Positions 45,600 through 57,010 of a DNA stretch of 64,000 bases are shown piece after piece. Source of the stretch: Capillidium heterosporum. Lineage: Eukaryota > Entomophthoromycota > Entomophthoromycetes > Entomophthorales > Capillidiaceae. Below the pieces are notes generated by a model. The model did not search any database. It saw only the letters and a program-made list of their open reading frames with translations, and was not told the origin of the DNA. Made by a program: the position numbers and the translations under genes. The stretch covers positions 806,001 to 870,000 of the forward strand of contig WBMQ01000011.1 in assembly GCA_016630905.1 (NCBI GenBank), in the 5' to 3' direction. How positions within the stretch are numbered: position 1 is the first letter of the stretch; every line of letters begins with the position of its first letter.

Positions 45600-47257
45600 T
45601 TATGTTCAGTTTAGTTAGATAATAAAGGCCGGTTGTAGGGATAGTTGTGCCTTTAAGAAATTTTAGCCGCTTTTCAGTGCTGTATTGATAAATTTGGGAG
45701 ATGTATACCTTTCTACGTAGCTTTTGTAAGATTTTCTCAGACAGGCGTACTTTTAATAGTTCGAATTCAACAGACCCATATAATTGTAAGGTGTTATTAT
45801 CATCAGCATATTCAAAAGTAATAACTGGTATTTCTAAAATAGGCTAGTAAGATCATTCGAAGTAGCTTCCTTATTTTAATCAATACTTTAATTTTGTATT
45901 CATATGTTTCCAAAATTGGGCTTTTAGGTATCTATCTTACTTTTACATTCACTGAAAACATGCTTGTTTAGTCAAATAGTAACACCACCTCTCTTTACAA
46001 GAATTCAATAAAAGTGATATGTATAGCTCAAGAATATTGTTTAAAATAGAAGCTTTATTTAATATCGGTTATGTAGCTTCCATTATATTGAAGCTTTGGA
46101 ATCAACTATACTGATCTTTAGATTTATAGATACTAATATGATTGATTCAAGCAACTTTCCGCTTATAGAGGCTAGATTACACACATTTACAATTACTTAT
46201 CACCAGTGAAGTCGAAAACCTCTGGCAGGGATCTCTCACAACCCAGTATCTACTTTATTAAGCATCCGATGAACGAAGGCATCCCTTAAGACCTAGGTAT
46301 GAGATATCAATTGTACTTTAACCTGAGAAGACAGATTACAGGTTCAAAGATATTCTTTGACTACTTTGTAAGTATTTTTAGGGTTAAGGGCTATTTAGTT
46401 TACATACATCAAAGAAACTCTTTCAATGGATTGGAAATAGGATTTATTTCAAATATATGTATCTTATGATAAGCTTTATATCCGATAGATGAGGTAGGAG
46501 CACTACCTTTAACTCTGTGGACGTTTGGCGAGATTCTTGTTATTGTACTATTTTCCCTTTGATATCAACGATACTCTTGGCATGTGTAGTTAAATTAATG
46601 ATCTTTTCACTTCATTATGAAGAAGTATTTGAACTTTAAAGGACCAGTATTCTTTCATCATACTGATATGATGTATTCCAGTGAAAGTAAATCAGCTTTT
46701 CAACTTTGTATTCCACTTATCAAGGCTAAGGAGTCTGTTGATTAGCAAGTGGAGATTCAAAGCAGTAAGTTGTTAGATAGATGTAAGTTGATACTCGACT
46801 TATATGCCTAAACTCTACTAGAAGCACCATTACATCTTTAATATGCTCAAGATGATCGTCTTAGTTTATTTTACAATCTTATTAAAGATGTATATTTTTA
46901 GTTTATTTACTAATTGCTGATAGAAACAAAGTCAAGGATCAGTATATTTTCTAATAAATTTAACCTCAACAATTATAATTTAAAACATTAGGCAACGATA
47001 TTCAATATAATGCCATCTATATGGAATCCCTTTGAAAATATAAATTTCACGTTACCTTAAGTAACACATGAAGCATCTTCCTGAGATCTCCTTACTTTTA
47101 TACAATAATTACTTAGTTTTGTATGTGCTTTCTGCTTGTTTAAAGCTGTGGTGGCTAATAAAGGCTATGACTGGCATGGAGTATGTGACAAAGTTTAATG
47201 CTGTTTACGTAGGCCTACTATTTTGTTCTGCAAGGTGCATATAAATTCGAGTAAAAA
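45600..47257. other. Spacer, downstream part of a tandem-duplicated unit
   Basis: Sequence just after the UEV stop (about 45600-45980) is related, with many changes, to 47833-48200, and that around 46490-46700 to about 48310-48500. So the duplicated unit extends well past the UEV gene. No second gene could be confirmed in either copy. Confidence 0.5.
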
Positions 47258-47832
47258 ATGTTCAAGATAAAAGTTGACCATTGAACTTTAGCTCCTAGGA
47301 CCCTTTGGTTGCTTAAAGAAATGGAAAAAGGTGAAAAGGGGATATCTAGTGATAAGATCCTCTACCAAGTCAATAACAACGACGATGGAGAGCTGTCTTA
47401 TTGAACTGGTGGGATTATTGATCCAATCAACATAAGTCACAAACTTTAGTTAGACCTACAAGTTTTAATCAAAATATCGAAACATACTACTGATTAAAGA
47501 TCTTCTGTGAAGAAAGATACCTGGACTAGTCTCCTAAGGTTCATTTCATTACCAAGACAAACATGATATGCGTGGATTTAGATACGGGAAAGGTAATATC
47601 ATATAATTCAACATTTGAATTAATACTGTTTGAAGGTAATATCAAATAAACTAGCCTATCTAAAGGATTGAAAGCCAGCTTCTACTATCTTTACTGTTTT
47701 GGTCGAATTACGACAGCACCTATTTTCATATGTTTAGTGCTAATGTTGCTTTAAAGTGAGATGAGCGCTCCTTACAATAAGGAACTAGTCCAACTAGATG
47801 AAAACGAGATATTTCAATCAACGTTTAGTTGA
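47258..47832 (+). pseudogene. Decayed tandem copy of the Mms2/UEV gene
   Basis: Parallel to 45025-45599: ATG at 47258, lost donor of the first intron (AT for GT), then APRTLWLLKEMEKGEKGIS against [19 protein letters not shown], a TGA in place of Trp in the SNWFG region, SPKVHFITKTNMICVDLDTGK with a preceding stop, TIFTVLVELRQ, and EMSAPYNKELVQLDENEIF, with the original stop lost. Exon order and intron places still match. It shows that exon 5 originally carried one extra base before GAG ATG (TGAGATGAGC here). Confidence 0.85.
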
Positions 47833-49036
47833 GTTGCTTAATAAAGGCTAGCTGTACCGATCTTTGGCTCCATAAGCAGATACCATTCGCTTTCCAGTGT
47901 GTAACGACAAAATTTAGGAAACGTATAGCTTTTTAATTGGTATTTGTAAAGCTTAACCTAGAATACTTTCACCATCCCAGCTTAATAACCCTATATATTT
48001 ATAAAACAGCTACATTGTTTATATACATTTGAATCTGCTGAGTAGGATTTCTAAGCTGGTACAACATTTTAATTCAAAGTAATTTATCAACTTTCATCGA
48101 TACTTTGACTTACACTTCCATGTTGCAAAAATTTAGCTTTTGCTAGTACACTGTATTTTTATGCTCATTAAATATATTTTATTTAGTCAAACGATAAAAT
48201 TGCTTTTTTAAAAGTAAATAATAGACATATATTTTAATTTTGCAATATTATTTACAATCTGTATAGTTTTAAGTGGTTTGCTCTAAAATGAAAGGTTTAT
48301 TCAATATTTGGTAGGTAGGTGAGAATGGTATCTTCAATTTTCTGGATTGTTTGTCGAGAACCTTGTACTCCCACCTATATCTTTTTCAACAATAGGTATA
48401 TCTTTGGCACATATCGTTAAACTGGTAATTTCCTAGTTACCTTGTGACGGAGTATTTAGGTTTTATAATTCAGAACAACTTCAGTAAATGAAATGTAATA
48501 CTGATATCTGGTGCAAATTGGTGGGTAACTGATTGTATAATTTAAATATTGAAAAGGACATGTTGTAGTATCTCTCTGTCATGTCGACTTGGGGCATCTC
48601 AGCAAAGGCTAATCACCTGTCCAAACCTACACTATACCAATCTAGGTTAGAAAATCTATTGTTTGGCATATGGAAATCCAAAGCGACAATTAGATTATTG
48701 GAACGTTTAAGCACTAGGGATAAGCAAGTTTATATCCAATTATATGGTTAAGCTTTAATGTGATGTGTTTTTAAACTATACTTTATGTTTATAGCAATAG
48801 GTAGTGCTAGCAAGTATAGCAGTTATATTAAAAATGACAACAACCAAAAAAAGTAATCAATTATTACAATAAACAAAAGCAAAATAAGATATTTAATATA
48901 GGATCAAAAGAAATGCCACTTGAATTAGGTACCTATCCTAAACGTATTTGAAAACAAAAAACAGTTTAAACTAGTTGACTGAGCCCAAAGGCTCACCCAA
49001 TTTTATATCTGCAATCTAAATCAAAACAGATGCACA
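47833..49036. other. Spacer, second unit of the tandem duplication
   Basis: Diverged counterpart of 45600-46800. No gene recognised. Confidence 0.45.
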
Positions 49037-50770
49037 TTAGAGGTCCAAAAGGAGACGCTTGGGGTCCTCGATGATCTCCTTGATACGAACCAAGAAGGTG
49101 ACACCTTCTCTACCATCAACCAAACGGTGATCGTAGGTCAAGGCGAGGTACATCATGGGACGGATCTCCACCTTACCGTTGACGGCAATGGGACGTTCCT
49201 TGATGGCGTGCATACCGAGAATGGCGGTCTGGGGCAAGTTGATGATGGGAGTACCCATCAACGAACCAAAGACACCACCGTTGGAAATGGTGAAAGTACC
49301 TCCAGTCAAGTCTTCAATGGTGATCTTGTTATCACGGGCCTAATTTGAAAATTTTAGCAAGTGGAATTGAAAAGCAAGTACCTTGACACCGAGCTGACCG
49401 ATGGTACGTTCGATATCCAAGAAGGACATATCTTGGACGTTGCGCACGACAGGGGTAACTAGACCTTTAGGGGTAGCAACAGCTACGCTAATGTCGACAA
49501 AGTCGCGGTATACGATGGTGTCGCCACCGTCGGGTCCTTCGATCGAGGCGTTGACGGCGGGGATCTCCTTCAAAGCGATGGCAGCAGCCTTGCAGAAGGC
49601 GGACATGAATCCTAGCTTGACGCCATGCTTCTTTTCGAAGGCATCCTTGTAGGTTTTTCGCATCTCCATCAAGTTGCTAGATAAACAATTAGTAACTGAT
49701 AGAGAAACGATAAGTAAATGGGTTGGTAAATGGTTATGCCACTTGTATTTAAAGTAGTATCCTAAAAAGAAACTTACGTCATATCAACTTCGTTGAATGT
49801 GGTTAGGGAGGCGGCAGTGTTTTGAGATTCCTTGAGGCGCTGGGAGATTCTCATACGCATGCGGTTCATCTTAACCTATATGAAAATTTAATGGACATCA
49901 ATCACGCTTGAACTTACTCTGTTTTCGACACGGTTACCGATTTGTTCGTGGGGGTTTCCACTGGATTTGGGGGCTGAAGTGGTGGTAGGAGCAGCAGCAG
50001 GGGCACTAGGAGCTATAGCTTACTAGTTAATACCTAGCTTACAAGTTTAAAATCTACCTGGCTTAGGAGTCGATTTGGTTTCCTTAACTTCCTGCTTGGG
50101 CTCAGCCTGCTTGACGGCAGGTTTGCTTTCCTCCTTAACTTCCTCCTGGATTGGTCTCGATTCTTCCTTCTTAGCTTCGGGTTTTGAAGCTTATTTATGT
50201 TAGATAATGGTAAGATTTAAAAACACCTTCACCACCGGCAGGCTTCTCGCCTTCAGCAATCTTGAAAAGGTCTTGGCCAACGGCGATGGTATCCTCTTCC
50301 TTAGCGAAATGTTCGAGGATAGTGCCGGAGACGGGAGCATTGACGGGGATATCTACCTTGTCGGTTTCAATAGTAGCGACTTCTTCATCCTGCTCGACGT
50401 ATTCTCCGACCTCTAATAGCTGTTAATAAAAGTATAGCATATTTAAATACGTTTGGACCAGCTCTTCAAAGTTCCTTCGTTGATAGAATCGGCAATTTGA
50501 GGGACTACTACTACCTTATCAGCTAATATAAAATGTTAATTAAAACATATAAAATTAAAATTTACCATAGTTTCGTTGCAAATTGACATTCCATTTGGTA
50601 GCACTATCAAATTTAGAAATAGTTTAAAAACATATCTACTTTAACCTCAAGCCACCCTGGATGGTACTAATTTTAAGACTGGTAGACGAGTGCAAAGCAG
50701 CCGAAGATCTGGCAAGACTTCGTACTAATTTGGAAGTAGTTGGTTGTACCGTTCTAGCTATACGTAACAT
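49037..50770 (-). CDS. KGD2: Dihydrolipoamide succinyltransferase (2-oxoglutarate dehydrogenase E2)
   Basis: Nine exons (50646-50770, 50566-50603, 50451-50522, 50227-50412, 50058-50189, 49918-50018, 49778-49875, 49382-49676, 49037-49339) encode 449 residues. Order: Arg/Ser-rich mitochondrial presequence ([14 protein letters not shown]), one lipoyl domain with [10 protein letters not shown] (lipoyl Lys), a long Lys/Glu/Pro-rich linker, a short [15 protein letters not shown] region, then the catalytic acyltransferase domain ending [12 protein letters not shown] (His/Asp) and DPKRLLLDL. Absence of a clear peripheral-subunit-binding domain is typical of eukaryotic E2o. It forms the core of the TCA-cycle complex in the mitochondrial matrix. 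All phases close with acceptor CTATTAG at the end of intron 3. The eighth exon follows a 101-nt intron, the longest accepted here. Confidence 0.96.
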
Positions 50771-51636
50771 CTTGAAATTAACTAAAAAATGGCACTTTAG
50801 GATTTCGAAAACTCCTTATTAAGTGGTTTGTAATCTGCAATTTCATTTGTTAGACGCTTCGAGAATCTAGTGGTGGATTGGACCAAAAGTTTTGAAAAGT
50901 TGGTCACCTTATCCTCCTAATTTACCCGGTACAGAACTTAACTTGCCAGTTCATTTGCCCTGTTTTGGACTGACTACTTCGTAGAAGGTCACTGTTGGTA
51001 GCCGCTTTACCATGCAAGTGGTCTTTACCTGCGGTGTCATGGAATTAGTTGTATGGCGTAAAATAGTATATATATAATTTATATATATTATGTTTAGCCT
51101 TAGTATGGAATATAACCTTGCTTTTAAATGATAGATTGTCTAGTCAGAAAACTTGAGCTTGATCCTCACACAACCAAACATTGAGCTGTCAATATTTTTC
51201 GTTTACCAGACATTGGTGAAGAATTGCAACTGGTCACTACTTTTCCTATCTAAGGCTTTTACTATATGAGTCAATTTATTGGGATCGTATATGTATGGCT
51301 ATCTATCAGAGCCGATAGATTGAGCAGATTCTCAATGCTATAAACTTTAGGCTCAATAAACCTTAGACATCGCTAGAGTAAACTTAATGAAGGTTCCGTA
51401 TATTTATACGGATCTTTGATTCCCGAGAAAAATTACAGCATTTGCTTTTAAAAATTAGTGACCAAATCTAACATATAGCTTGGTATACAAATAAATATTT
51501 TGTTAACACTAAATAAAGCATTAGCATTCTATTGAAGTATGTGTCCTGGAAATAATCTCAAATAATTCTAATGCTTTTTAATGAGCTGTGCAATAACTTA
51601 TCAAAATGAGCGAAATTTAGTAAGAAGCATGAGTTG
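50771..51636. other. Divergent intergenic region
   Basis: About 0.9 kb between the divergent KGD2 and methionine aminopeptidase genes, so probably both promoters; both products are mitochondrial by prediction. An AT-rich tract lies at 51064-51092. Confidence 0.5.
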
Positions 51637-52891
51637 ATGGTTTTAGTAAAGTCAGGTTTACAATCTCGAAATTTGAACTTTTTTGACAGGTTAAATCAAA
51701 AACTAACTCTAGCCTCCATGCCAGTTTTCAACAAGAACTTGGTACGAAACTTTTGTAACTTTACACCACTACGACAACCTCGAGGTAGTCAACTTCGATC
51801 CAACTCTTTTGGAAATTACAAGCGGTTGGTACCAACTAGTTTAAAGTTAGGAGTGGCTGATATAAATGTAGATACAATTATCCCTAAGAACATTGCGAAA
51901 CCGGAGTACGCCTACTCAAAGCATCCTAAACCTATGTCCGATGTAGTGCATATAAAGACCGAAGAGGATATAGAGAAGATGGCAAAGGCTGGAAATATAG
52001 CCTCTAGAGCTTTAGATTTAGCTGAAAGTTTGTGCAAGGTATTTTTTATGTTATATTATCCTAATTTCACGAAGCCTGGAGTGACAACAGCAGCCATCGA
52101 TTTGGAAGTAACAAATTTCCTCGTAAAAAATGGAGCCTATCCCTCCCCCCTCAACTACTCGGGATTTCCAAAATCGATATGTACCTCAGTTAACAACATT
52201 ATCTGTCATGGCATCCCCGACAAGTACTTTATATTTATTAGGTCATAAACAAATCCCTAACTCTTCAAAAGTCGCAAGCTCGAGCCAACCGACATTATAA
52301 ACGTAGATATAACGGTAAATTTATAAAGATATACTCTTCTAAAATAACTAGGCTTTCATAGATGGAGTACATGGGGATACTTCACGAACTTTTATTATGC
52401 CTGAAGTGGATGAAGCCGGTCGAAACTTAGCTAGAGTAACCAAAGAATCGTTGGACCTAGCTTTGAAAGTGTGTAAACCTGGAGTACACCTTTACTCTAT
52501 AGGCGATATAATTAGGTACATGATTTATATAAATTGCAATTTTGCTAATTCAAAGTAGTGAGCATGCCGAAAAGTTTGGTTACTCGGTGTCATCGGAACT
52601 GACCGGTCACAGTATAGGCTACCACTTCCACGAACATCCCTTGATATTCCATCACCGTAAGTTTTCTTAACTGTTAAATTAGTTTATCAAGTATATCTAT
52701 TAGGAAATCGAGATGAAGGCAAGATGGAAGTAGGCATGACGTTTACGATAGAGCCTATCCTATGCCAAGGAATCTCGACCGGTTTTATGTGGCCTGACAA
52801 TTGGACGATCGGAACTGAAGATGGGGGTCGGTCCGCTCAATTCGAACATACCATTGCTATTACTGAGACTGGGTACCGTATCTTAACTTGA
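51637..52891 (+). CDS. Type I methionine aminopeptidase, mitochondrial type
   Basis: Six exons (51637-52038, 52075-52223, 52272-52314, 52352-52515, 52559-52656, 52704-52891) give 347 residues from the ATG at 51637. A basic ~100-residue leader (FNKNLVRNFCNFTPLRQPRGSQLR) suggests mitochondrial import. MetAP motifs: YPSPLNYSGFPKSICTSVNNIICHGIPD (active His), NVDITAFIDGVHGDTSRTF (two Asp ligands), GHSIGYHFHEHP (His), FTIEPI (Glu), and AQFEHTIAIT (Glu). It removes initiator Met using two metal ions. Lacks the zinc-finger arm of cytosolic MetAP1, fitting MAP1D. Intron 1 (52039-52074) is 36 nt with no in-frame stop, so retention would add 12 residues (VFFMLYYPNFTK) rather than destroy the protein. 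Confidence 0.92.
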
Positions 52892-53737
52892 GAATTTTTT
52901 ATTGGTTTCCTGTAAATTAAATTGCAAAATAGTATTTTGAATGATTATATTTAAATAGGATACTGTTTTATATATTTAGTTTTAACAATCTATTCAGCTT
53001 ATGCATTTATTGGATATTACATTTAAACTTATAGATAGTATTATAATTTTGACAGTTTGCGATAATACCTATTTGTATATATATTGGAGTTTTATAGGCT
53101 ATTAAATTTGTACTCTGCTACATGATTCTATAAAACTTCATATATATAGCATCTTTTATCCGTCTGATATAGAATACTTCATATTTTTATGAGAATCTTT
53201 ATGAATCGTTGGTACATATTAGCAAGAGTACCGCAATTCATCGATTCTATCAGACTAGAATAAATATTTAGGGACATCATCCACAGCACCATAGAACTTG
53301 CTGTTAAATAGTTGCACTATAATGTAGTTCAAAAGAAATTTTGTTCTGTTCAAAGTTAAATAGCTAATACTTGCCCAATATTTATATATAAATGCTTGAA
53401 GTTTTTACATTAGCATCTCATTTAGTTGTAAACAGAGTAGTTTCTTGTAGTTTAATTTACAATCCTTCACAAGCACTTGTAAGTTTGTATATATCCAACC
53501 TAAATGTCTAACTACACTACAGTCCTATATATTGGAGTGAAGGACACGTGCTAGATCAGTGGATCCACGACAGAGCTATGGTTGGGAGTAACCCATTTTT
53601 ACATGATCTTAGTTGCTCAAACTTTTACTTTAGTAATGGCAACCAAATTCTAGGAAGCCAATTAAATTTGGTTCCAGTAATCGAGATTTAGAGCAAAGCT
53701 CAAAAAATTTGCAAGCCAACTTCACCAAGTTAGAGAA
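52892..53737. other. Intergenic region
   Basis: About 0.85 kb of AT-rich sequence between MetAP and OLA1; no gene recognised. Confidence 0.45.
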
Positions 53738-55166
53738 ATGCCACCCAAGAAAGCCGTCGTCGAAACCAAACTATTGCTAGGCCGTCCCGGCAACAATTTG
53801 AAGATTGGTGTTGTAGGTCTTCCCAACGTCGGAAAGAGTACTTTTTTCAACGCCATCACCAACTCGGCCGCTCCTGCCGAAAACTTCCCCTTCTGTACCA
53901 TTGGTAACTCAATTTATAAAAGCTTGTTTTTAAATATTTTCAAGACCCTGAGGAGGCCAGAGTTTCGGTTCCCGATGAACGTATGGATTGGATGACTGCC
54001 AACATGAAGCCTAATGCCACTATCCCTGCTTACCTAACCGTTATCGACATTGCCTGGCTTAGTAAAAGGTGCTGCTTCAGGTGCCGGTCTGGGTAACGCT
54101 TTCTTGTCGCACGTGCGTGCCGTAGATGCTATTTTCCACGTCTGCCGTGCCTTCAATGAGCCTGATGTTATTCATGTCGAAGGTGAATTGGACCCTATCA
54201 GAGATTTGGAGATTATTCATGAGGAATTGCGCCTCAAGGACGAAGAATTCTTACTGAAGCACATTGAATTGGTCAAGAAAGCGCTACGTGCCGCCAACGA
54301 CAAATCTAAGAAAGAGGAATTGGTAAGCTGCTTATTGTAACTTTTATTAATAAAGATTTAGGAAATCGTCGAAAAGGTATACAAACTAGTTCATGAGGAA
54401 AAGAAGGATGTCCGTAGAGGAAACTGGAACAACAAGGAGGTAGCTTGTAATCTGGAAACCTTGTACTAACTAGCTGTAGATCGAAGTTATAAATACGTTG
54501 CACTTGATTTCCGCTAAACCCGTCATCTACCTTGCCAACTGTAGTGAAGCCGACTACATCCGCAAGAAGAACAAATGGTATAATGAAAACCAATTACATG
54601 CTAATTTCCAACTTAGGTTGGCCAAGATAAAGGCTTGGATCGACGCCAACAACCCCGGAGACCTCCTAATCCCCCTCTCTGCCTCCATGGAGTTAGATGT
54701 AAATTTATCTATTTAATTCATAGCTAAATATAAGTAGCTTTCCGTCCTATCAGCTGAGGAAAAGGAAGCCAGGTTGAAGGAATTGGGTACTGTCTCCGCC
54801 TTCCCTAAGATCATCACCTCCGGTTACAGTGCTTTGCAGCTGCAGTACTACTTCACCTACGGACCTAAGGAAGTTCGTGCTTGGACTGTTCGCGTAACTT
54901 TTTATTTTTATTTCGACATTTTAAGTTTTTTATTTTAGAAAGGATCGAAGGCTCCTCAGGCTGCCGGTGTCATCCATAGTGACTTTGAACGTGGTTTCAT
55001 TATGGCCGAAATCATGAAATACAACGATTTGCACGAACTAGGTACGGAGGCTGCTGTCAAGGCAGCTGGTAAGTACCTGCAAAAGGGTAAGGACTACGTT
55101 GTCGAGGATGGCGATATCATCTTCTTCAAGTTCAACGTCACTGCTGCCCCTACCAAGAAGAAATAA
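53738..55166 (+). CDS. OLA1: Obg-like ATPase 1 (YchF/OLA1), with one extra base
   Basis: Six exons (53738-53903, 53945-54322, 54362-54439, 54480-54698, 54738-54893, 54939-55166). Motifs: GLPNVGKST (G1, ~27-35), [36 protein letters not shown] (G3 and switch), YLANCSEAD (NxSE-type base-recognition motif that favours ATP), and a C-terminal TGS domain ending [17 protein letters not shown]. The frame is broken once in exon 2, exactly in the G3 motif: GAC ATT GCC T GGC TTA. Removing the T gives 407 residues, the normal length, and every other phase closes. OLA1 is almost universal and the rest is perfectly kept, so this is unlikely to be a pseudogene; a +1 frameshift or a sequence error is more likely. 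Confidence 0.9.
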
Positions 55167-55448
55167 GTTGGCCATTTCATTGATGTGATTTGAATAGTTG
55201 CAAAGGATTTCGGAACGTCAACTTTGACTTTTTAAAATATAAATATTGAAGTAAACAATTTAGATATAGGTACATTAGTTTATATTTTACTGCTTTTCTA
55301 TTCAGCTATAGATTGAAAATTCAGACTATGTAGACAAAGATAGCTTTAATATATAGCAGGTTTTACATATCAAAATAAAAATTGAAGCATTTATTAGAAA
55401 AGTATAGTTACATAAAGATACAATTTTGGTCCACTCACCAGCAGCTAT

Positions 55449-56162
55449 TTAGGCTCGAGTTCCAAAGACCTGCGTCCAGTAGTAATCTTTAAATCCTAAA
55501 CCGAAATCGACGTAATCTCCCAATAAATTGGCCCTATGACCTGGTGAGTTGATCCAAGCAGTTAGCACTTCATCGATGGTCTTCTGATTCCAAGCTACGT
55601 TCTCAGCAACGCCAATCCAGTCATACCCTACTCGATCTACCCTATCACCCGGGGATGAACCATCAGAACCGGTATGGGACATCTGGCGCATCTTGGCCTG
55701 ATCCTCACTGTGCAGTTGGGCTGCTTTAGTTAGGAGGGTGTTGTAGACTAGTGACTTTTTGCTGTTCTTTTTACGAAAGTCGTTGACCTTGACTAGCATA
55801 TCAGTATAGTTTAAGTTGATGCCGGTTGGATCAGGGGTGGTAGGTGCTACTGGGGTATAGTCATCATCACCATCAAATGGCTTTGGTTGCGGTTTCGGCT
55901 TTGGTTTTGGCTTTGGCCTATGATTGAGATCCTTCATTGGCTTTTGCCTGGGATCGGAATTGACGTTTAAATTTTCTGGTTGGTCATAAGTCTTCCAATA
56001 AGCTGACCCATCCTTTTTAACCTTGATGGAATCTCGGTGGCCTACTTGTTTGTCACAGTCCGAGCTTTTGGAAACTGAGTTGCTTGATTTAGCTTTAGGT
56101 ATTACAGCACCGATCGCACTGCTTAGTGAAATAACGAGTAATAGGGATTTTAATACTAGCAT
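55449..56162 (-). CDS. Secreted CAP-domain (SCP/PR-1) protein
   Basis: Single exon, 237 residues. Signal peptide 1-18 (LKSLLLVISLSSAIGAV), then a low-complexity linker with a KPKPKPKPQPKP run (about 85-97) and acidic DGDDD, then a CAP domain from about 118: MLVKVNDFRKKN, LTKAAQLHSEDQAKMRQMSH (first CAP His and HSEDQA), VAENVAWN (Glu of GENV type), WINSPGHRANLLGDYVDFGLGF (second His in GHR), and YYWTQVFG. CAP proteins of fungi are secreted sterol/lipid-binding or cell-wall-linked proteins; yeast Pry proteins are examples. The Lys/Pro linker may bind the wall. A TATA element lies upstream. Confidence 0.93.
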   Translation of the reverse strand: MLVLKSLLLVISLSSAIGAVIPKAKSSNSVSKSSDCDKQVGHRDSIKVKKDGSAYWKTYDQPENLNVNSDPRQKPMKDLNHRPKPKPKPKPQPKPFDGDDDYTPVAPTTPDPTGINLNYTDMLVKVNDFRKKNSKKSLVYNTLLTKAAQLHSEDQAKMRQMSHTGSDGSSPGDRVDRVGYDWIGVAENVAWNQKTIDEVLTAWINSPGHRANLLGDYVDFGLGFKDYYWTQVFGTRA

Positions 56163-56217
56163 TTCTTATATCTGTATATATAATGTTTGTACTACACTTT
56201 TATGTAAAATTAGGGTC

Positions 56218-56225
56218 TATTTATA
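56218..56225 (-). promoter_or_regulatory. TATA box of the CAP gene
   Basis: On the minus strand TATAAATA, about 55 bp before the ATG at 56162. Confidence 0.5.
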
Positions 56226-57010
56226 CGGCTGGTTCTAAGAATTTGGTACTGACTCAGGTTTCGGTAGATCGTCCATACGGTAGTGAAGCAGTGTAACGTA
56301 CTCCTTAGTTCAGACAGTTGGCATGATTCCCCCTTTTTGAAGGTATGTAGATATTGTTTTTAACTGAGGCACTTGTGTTTATATATTATAAAATTAGTCT
56401 AGATTTAAAATTTTTACTATGCAACTTTAACTTTTTGGAGCTAGAGCCGACTTTCTAAAACATAGATAAAGATCTTGAAACGACTAAAGTTATAAACTGG
56501 GTTTAAAACTTTAGTGCTGTTTTGCCCTGAATATTTACTATATGGAATAAATGGGTACACGGAATGTGGGAATGATTAATAGAACCCTAAACCTATGCTA
56601 GCAGACCTTTACTTTTAAAACGTAGGGATGTTTCATAATAGAATTTAAAACGGATTAATGCCCTACTTCGATATCTACGAAAATTTCGTATCTAGATTAT
56701 ATTCGAAAGTATAGTACATATGTTGAAGAAGGGGAAGTACATTTGAAATATCGATAAAATTTACATTTCTTCTGGCTATTCTAGATTGAATAATCGGTGA
56801 ATTGTAGACTTAGCCTAGAAAACTACATACCGTTTCAAAAAGCATTTCTATGAGTTTCACTTGTACTAAATTTAATAAATCTATTTCCGAACAAAATATA
56901 ATTTTGAAAATATGGATGCTCAATCTCAAACATATTGTAAAAAATCCTAAATATATAGCGTATATTAAAAATCATACACTAATTGTATCGACTTTAACTT
57001 TATTAATTAT
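56226..57010. other. Intergenic region
   Basis: About 0.8 kb between the CAP promoter and the MFS gene end; no gene recognised. Confidence 0.45.
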
